A stretch of 32,797 bases of DNA from Pseudomonadota bacterium (GTDB lineage Bacteria; Pseudomonadota; Alphaproteobacteria; Rhizobiales; Tepidamorphaceae): positions 1 through 32,797 of the forward strand of contig JAEWYT010000071.1 of the NCBI GenBank assembly GCA_023458595.1, written 5' to 3'. Made by a program: the position numbers and the translations under genes. Shown here one piece after another: positions 26,122 to 32,797 of this stretch. Position 1 is the stretch's first letter. Every line of letters starts with the position of its first letter. A model generated the notes under the pieces. That model was given only the letters and a program-made list of their open reading frames with translations, was not told the origin of the DNA and made no database searches.

Positions 26122-26142
26122 CCAATCGTGTTAATTAATTGG
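26122..26142. promoter_or_regulatory. putative operator of the ArsR/SRPBCC genes
   Basis: An inverted repeat CCAAT (26122-26126) and ATTGG (26138-26142) encloses a TTAATTAA palindrome. It lies 6 bases upstream of the ArsR-type start codon at 26116 and is AT-rich in GC-rich surroundings. Binding by the adjacent regulator is inferred from position and symmetry. Confidence 0.5.
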
Positions 26143-26232
26143 ATTGTTAAATGACAACTACGGGGAGGACAAGGGGCCGGCGTTCACGGTTTCGTGTGGA
26201 GCCGCCGTCGCTGCGCCTTTTGGGGCCTGTCG

Positions 26233-26315
26233 CATGCCCGGCCGTCATGGCCGGCCCGCCGCCGGCCTTCCACCGGCGGCACGGAAGGGCTGCCGGTGGA
26301 TGCCCGGGTAAGCCC
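26233..26315. repeat. GC-rich REP-like palindromic stretch
   Basis: Contains GGCCGTCATGGCCGGC, the pair CCGCCGGCC/CCACCGGCGG and a GGATGCCCGGGTAAG segment, resembling pieces of the REP-like elements at 6895 and 23041. It fills most of the gap between the ArsR operator and the end of the TrmO-like gene; no gene is seen in it. Confidence 0.4.
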
Positions 26316-26347
26316 CGTAGCGACGTCGGAACCGGGAGCGGGGCTTC

Positions 26348-26809
26348 CTACCTGCGCCCTCGCGGCGGCAGCGGATTCGCGCGGGTCTCGTGCCAGCCGA
26401 CGCGGGCGTCGGGTTTCGAATCCACCGAGGCGTGGTAGGGCTTGATGTCGAGGAGCGGCGTGCCGTCGTAGCAGTCGATGTGGCGGATCGTCAGGCCGTC
26501 CGCGTCGACCCCGACGATGTCCACCACGGCGAGGCCGATCGGGTTCGGCCGCACCGGCGCGCGCAGGGCGAAGACGCCGTGGGCGACCGCGTCGTTCGGC
26601 GGCGTGAGGGTCAGCACGTCGCGCGGGGCGCGGTCCAGCCAGTAGAGCAGGATCGCGTGGGTGCAGGTCTCGAGCGACTTCAGGCCGGCGCGATAGGGCT
26701 CGTCGACTTCGACCCGGCACTCGACGTCCGATTCCATCGCGTTGTGCGGGCACTCCCCGGACTTCGTCCAGGGCGTGCGGATCCGGCCGATATAGGTCAG
26801 TTCAGGCAT
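26348..26809 (-). CDS. TrmO/TsaA-like tRNA (N6-threonylcarbamoyladenosine) methyltransferase
   Basis: A 153-residue protein of the YaeB/TsaA/TrmO family. The diagnostic segment is FALRAPVRPNPIGLAVVDIVG (about 95-115), with the conserved R.P.RPNPIGL core that forms the SAM-binding site. TrmO methylates t6A37 in some tRNAs; stand-alone members also include proteins of less certain function. YDGTPLLDIKPY (about 127-138) is the family's second conserved motif. This version is shorter than E. coli TrmO (about 235) and lacks its C-terminal domain, as is common in alphaproteobacteria. The ATG at 26809 starts just before the beta-barrel; an upstream extension is a shadow. The ribosome binding site is weak. 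Confidence 0.85.
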   Translation of the reverse strand: MPELTYIGRIRTPWTKSGECPHNAMESDVECRVEVDEPYRAGLKSLETCTHAILLYWLDRAPRDVLTLTPPNDAVAHGVFALRAPVRPNPIGLAVVDIVGVDADGLTIRHIDCYDGTPLLDIKPYHASVDSKPDARVGWHETRANPLPPRGRR

Positions 26810-26931
26810 GCTGCCGGTCGTTCTAGCGGCAATCGCGGCGATTTCCAGCATTGTTTTCACGTTTCGGCAGGGCCCCTGCGACGCGGGAGCCTTCGCCGGG
26901 CGCGGAATCGACAACGGCCGGCCAGAGGGAG

Positions 26932-26960
26932 TTGACAATATAAAGATATCTTTATATCGC
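26932..26960 (+). promoter_or_regulatory. promoter of the methionine-cycle operon
   Basis: TTGACA at 26932-26937 is a perfect -35 hexamer. Possible -10 elements are TATATC at 26953 (15-base spacer) or TATCGC at 26955 (17-base spacer). A 20-bp palindrome fills the space between them, so a bound repressor would block RNA polymerase. Confidence 0.5.
26938..26957. promoter_or_regulatory. 20-bp perfect palindrome, likely SahR-type operator
   Basis: The sequence is perfectly symmetric around GATATC (26945-26950), with arms ATATAAA and TTTATAT. It directly follows TTGACA and lies upstream of a gene with an ArsR-type DNA-binding domain. From memory, SahR regulators of methionine metabolism in Proteobacteria recognise AT-rich palindromes of this kind. 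It is the most AT-rich stretch in its neighbourhood. Confidence 0.75.
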
Positions 26961-26970
26961 TATCACCAGC

Positions 26971-27987
26971 TTGGAGACACGGATGCTGCCGATCTCGACC
27001 GACAACCTGCTGACCGCGCTGCGCGCCGCCGGGGAACCGACGCGGTTGCGCATCCTGGCGCTTCTGGCGGAGGGCGAGCGCAGCGTGAAGGACCTGACCG
27101 ACATCCTCGGGCAGAGCCAGCCGCGCATCTCCCGCCACCTCAAGCTGCTCGTGGAAGCGGGGCTGCTGCGGCGCTACGCGGAGGGGGCGTGGGCCTTCTT
27201 CCGGCTCGCCGATTCCGGTCCGGCCGCCGAGATCGCGCGCAACATCGTCGCCCGGCTCGACCGGTCCGATCCGGTGCTGGTGCGCGACCGGGCGCGGCTC
27301 GAGGCGGTGCGCCGGGCGCGGCTGGAAGAGGCGAGCGCCTATTTCCGCGAGCACGCCGGCCAGTGGGACCAGATCCGCTCGCTGCACGCCAACGACAAGG
27401 AGATCGAGGCGGGCGTGCTCGATCTCGTCGGCGAGCAGCCGCTCGGCCTCGTCGTCGATCTCGGCACGGGCACCGGCCGCATGCTCGAGCTGCTCGCCCC
27501 GCACATCGATCGCGGCATCGGCATCGACGTCTCGCACGACATGCTCACCTACGCGCGCTCGCGCCTCGAGCGCGAGGGCCTGAGGAACTGCCAGGTCCGC
27601 CAGGGCGACATCTACAGCCCGCCCGTCGAGGACGGCTCGGCGGATCTCGTCGTCATCCACCAGGTGCTGCACTACCTCGACGATCCCGACCGGGCGATCG
27701 AGGAGGCGGCCTATCTCCTGAAACCCGGCGGCCGGCTGCTCGTCATCGACTTCGCGCCGCACGGGCTCGAATTCCTGCGTGCCGACCAGGCGCACCGCCG
27801 CCTCGGCTTCTCGCGCGGGCAGATCGCCGAATGGATGAAGGCCGCGGGCGTAGAACTTGTCAGCCACGTCGATTTCCCGCCCGACGACGTCGACATCGCC
27901 GAAGTCGGACGACTCACGGTCTCGATGTGGCTCGGCAGGGACACCGGCAGCCGCGTTCCCCGCGGTGCATCAGAGGAGGCAGCCTGA
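26971..27987 (+). CDS. ArsR-methyltransferase fusion regulator, SahR-like
   Basis: A 338-residue protein. Residues about 8-80 form an ArsR-type winged helix (EPTRLRILALLAEGERSVKDL; QSQPRISRHLKLLVEAGLLRR). Residues about 145-290 form a class I SAM-dependent methyltransferase fold: motif I VVDLGTGTGRMLELL (about 155-169), IGIDVSHDML (about 184-193), QGDIYSPP and the ADLVVIHQVLHYL stretch. The domain may sense SAM/SAH rather than methylate. It heads an operon with metF and metH, whose product feeds SAM synthesis, so a role as S-adenosylhomocysteine-responsive regulator is likely. ATGs at 26971 and 26983 (residue 5) are both possible; GGAG at about 26972-26975 favours the later one, giving 334 residues. 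Its stop overlaps the metF start (TGATG). Confidence 0.85.
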   Translation: METRMLPISTDNLLTALRAAGEPTRLRILALLAEGERSVKDLTDILGQSQPRISRHLKLLVEAGLLRRYAEGAWAFFRLADSGPAAEIARNIVARLDRSDPVLVRDRARLEAVRRARLEEASAYFREHAGQWDQIRSLHANDKEIEAGVLDLVGEQPLGLVVDLGTGTGRMLELLAPHIDRGIGIDVSHDMLTYARSRLEREGLRNCQVRQGDIYSPPVEDGSADLVVIHQVLHYLDDPDRAIEEAAYLLKPGGRLLVIDFAPHGLEFLRADQAHRRLGFSRGQIAEWMKAAGVELVSHVDFPPDDVDIAEVGRLTVSMWLGRDTGSRVPRGASEEAA

Positions 27988-28886
27988 TGGCTTTGTCGTT
28001 GCCCCCAACGCGACAGGGCTCTGCGGGCCTGTCGGTGTCCTTCGAATTCTTCCCGCCGAAGACGGAGGAGATGGAGGCCTCTCTCTGGAACGCGTTCCAG
28101 AGGCTCGGCCCCCTCGGGCCGAAATTCGTGTCGGTGACCTACGGCGCGGGCGGCTCGACGCGCGACCGCACGCACCAGATCGTCGGCCGGATCCGCCGGG
28201 ACTCCGACGTGGAGCCCGCCGCGCACCTGACCTGCGTCGATGCGAGCCGGGCGTCGCTCGAAGAGGTGATCTACGCCTACCAGAAGATCGGCGTGCGCCA
28301 CATCGTGGCCCTGCGCGGCGATCCGGCGGAGGGCGTCGGCGGCACCTACGTGCCCCATCCGCAGGGCTTCCAGACGACGGCCGGTCTCGTCGCCGCGATC
28401 AAGCGGGCGGGCGATATCGAGGTTTCCGTCTCCGCCTATCCGGAGAAGCACCCGGAATCGCGCGATCTCGACGCCGACATCGACGTGCTGAAGGCCAAGG
28501 TCGACGCGGGCGCGAGCCGCGCGATCACCCAGTTCTTCTTCGACAACGCGCATTTCTACCGCTACCGCGACAGGCTCGCGCAGCGCGGCATCGACATCCC
28601 GGTCATCCCGGGCATCCTGCCGGTGACGAACTTCGCCCAGGCCGCCCGGTTCGCGGCGCGCTGCGGCACCGAGGTTCCGGCCTGGTTCGCCGCCCGCTTC
28701 GAGGGCCTCGACGCCGATCCGGACACGCGCCGGCTCGTCGCCGCCTCCGTCGTCGCCGAGCAGGTGTTCGACCTCGTCGCCAACGGGGTCTCCGACTTCC
28801 ACTTCTACACGCTCAACCGCGCCGAGCTCGTCTACGCGACCTGCCACATGCTCGGCGTGCGTCCCGCGACCAGGGCGGCGGCGTAG
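27987..28886 (+). CDS. metF: methylenetetrahydrofolate reductase
   Basis: MetF reduces 5,10-methylenetetrahydrofolate to 5-methyltetrahydrofolate with FAD, supplying the methyl group used by MetH. The 299-residue TIM-barrel protein shows the conserved SFEFFPPKTEE (about 18-28, with the catalytic Glu), VTYGAGGSTRD (about 50-60), HIVALRGDP (about 104-112) and AITQFFFD (about 182-189) motifs. The start ATG overlaps the TGA of the upstream regulator by one base, with GAGGAGG as ribosome binding site. metH follows after 37 bases. Order and spacing indicate one transcript controlled by the palindrome at 26938. Confidence 0.97.
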   Translation: MALSLPPTRQGSAGLSVSFEFFPPKTEEMEASLWNAFQRLGPLGPKFVSVTYGAGGSTRDRTHQIVGRIRRDSDVEPAAHLTCVDASRASLEEVIYAYQKIGVRHIVALRGDPAEGVGGTYVPHPQGFQTTAGLVAAIKRAGDIEVSVSAYPEKHPESRDLDADIDVLKAKVDAGASRAITQFFFDNAHFYRYRDRLAQRGIDIPVIPGILPVTNFAQAARFAARCGTEVPAWFAARFEGLDADPDTRRLVAASVVAEQVFDLVANGVSDFHFYTLNRAELVYATCHMLGVRPATRAAA

Positions 28887-28923
28887 CCGCACGCCGGAAC
28901 CAACACAAAGCAAGAGGCCAGTT

Positions 28924-32652
<3,729 letters not shown>

Positions 32653-32713
32653 CACCGGCTCCCGCCGGCGCAGACCGACAACGCCTCAGCCCCGGGCCGC
32701 AGCCCGACCGGGT

Positions 32714-32759
32714 GTCTGTCCGGTGCAGACAATCGAGGGCGCCGGCACCAACCGGCGCC
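32714..32759. terminator. inverted repeats after metH
   Basis: Two stems follow metH: GTCTG (32714-32718) with CAGAC (32726-32730), and GGCGCCGG (32738-32745) with CCGGCGCC (32752-32759) around a 6-base loop. No T-run follows. They may be a transcript end or a leader structure of the next gene, whose ribosome binding site may be the CGGCGGAG at the window edge. Confidence 0.35.
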
Positions 32760-32797
32760 GCACCCCCGCAACAACAAACGAGTAACCGGCGGAGCCG

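Noticed and set aside
32653..32797. SAM or SAH riboswitch downstream of metH
   Set aside because: Two stems are present but no known riboswitch core could be matched by eye, so only the hairpins are reported.

Overview
The window looks like chromosomal DNA from a high-GC alphaproteobacterium, probably of the Hyphomicrobiales (Rhizobiales) group. This is inferred from strong G/C preference at third codon positions, a divergent oxyR/katG pair, an ArsR-methyltransferase/metF/metH cluster, TTAA-type motifs like those bound by CtrA, and dispersed palindromes of the TGCCCGGG type. No rRNA, tRNA, CRISPR array, integrase or transposase was recognised. Gene density is high and several genes end within 1 to 20 bases of a convergent neighbour.

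Layout. Positions 1-5283 hold a respiratory and oxidative-stress block: cydB, a short-chain dehydrogenase, oxyR (reverse) and katG (forward). A phased operator-like region lies between oxyR and katG, and a clear terminator follows katG. Positions 5499-10038 hold a small secreted HExxH protein, a C13/G7 homopolymer, leuD, a REP-like palindrome and a 1015-residue single-chain restriction-modification enzyme. The target-recognition part of that enzyme is strikingly AT-rich, a likely specificity swap. Positions 10161-14657 hold a secreted DUF302 protein, a SleB-type cell wall hydrolase with three CxGC motifs and a repeat-rich linker, a GYD-domain protein, and a two-gene envelope unit (four-helix membrane protein plus anchored ClpP-like protein) preceded by CtrA-like TTAA motifs.

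Positions 14751-23034 hold a hotdog thioesterase, cardiolipin synthase, a DUF423 membrane protein, a dienelactone-hydrolase-like protein with a twin-arginine motif, a TDT-family transporter with a small membrane partner, a LysE-type exporter and Tag glycosylase. Two paralogous secreted proteins of unknown function (17305-17919 and 21583-22206) are interspersed among them. Positions 23172-26809 hold a B3/B4-domain protein with a crotonase, a glutathione S-transferase, an ArsR/SRPBCC pair with its own operator-like site, and a TrmO-like tRNA methyltransferase. Positions 26971-32652 form a methionine-cycle operon: an ArsR-methyltransferase fusion (SahR-like), metF and metH, preceded by a perfect 20-bp palindrome overlapping a TTGACA promoter element.

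How the genes work together. OxyR probably senses peroxide and activates katG. The SahR-like regulator probably tunes remethylation of homocysteine by MetF and MetH. The most promising undescribed material is the paralogous secreted CRGCV family (with the CxGC motifs of the cell wall hydrolase), the envelope pair at 12532-14657, and the mosaic restriction-modification gene. Base composition statements are by eye, except where a count of specific lines is given.
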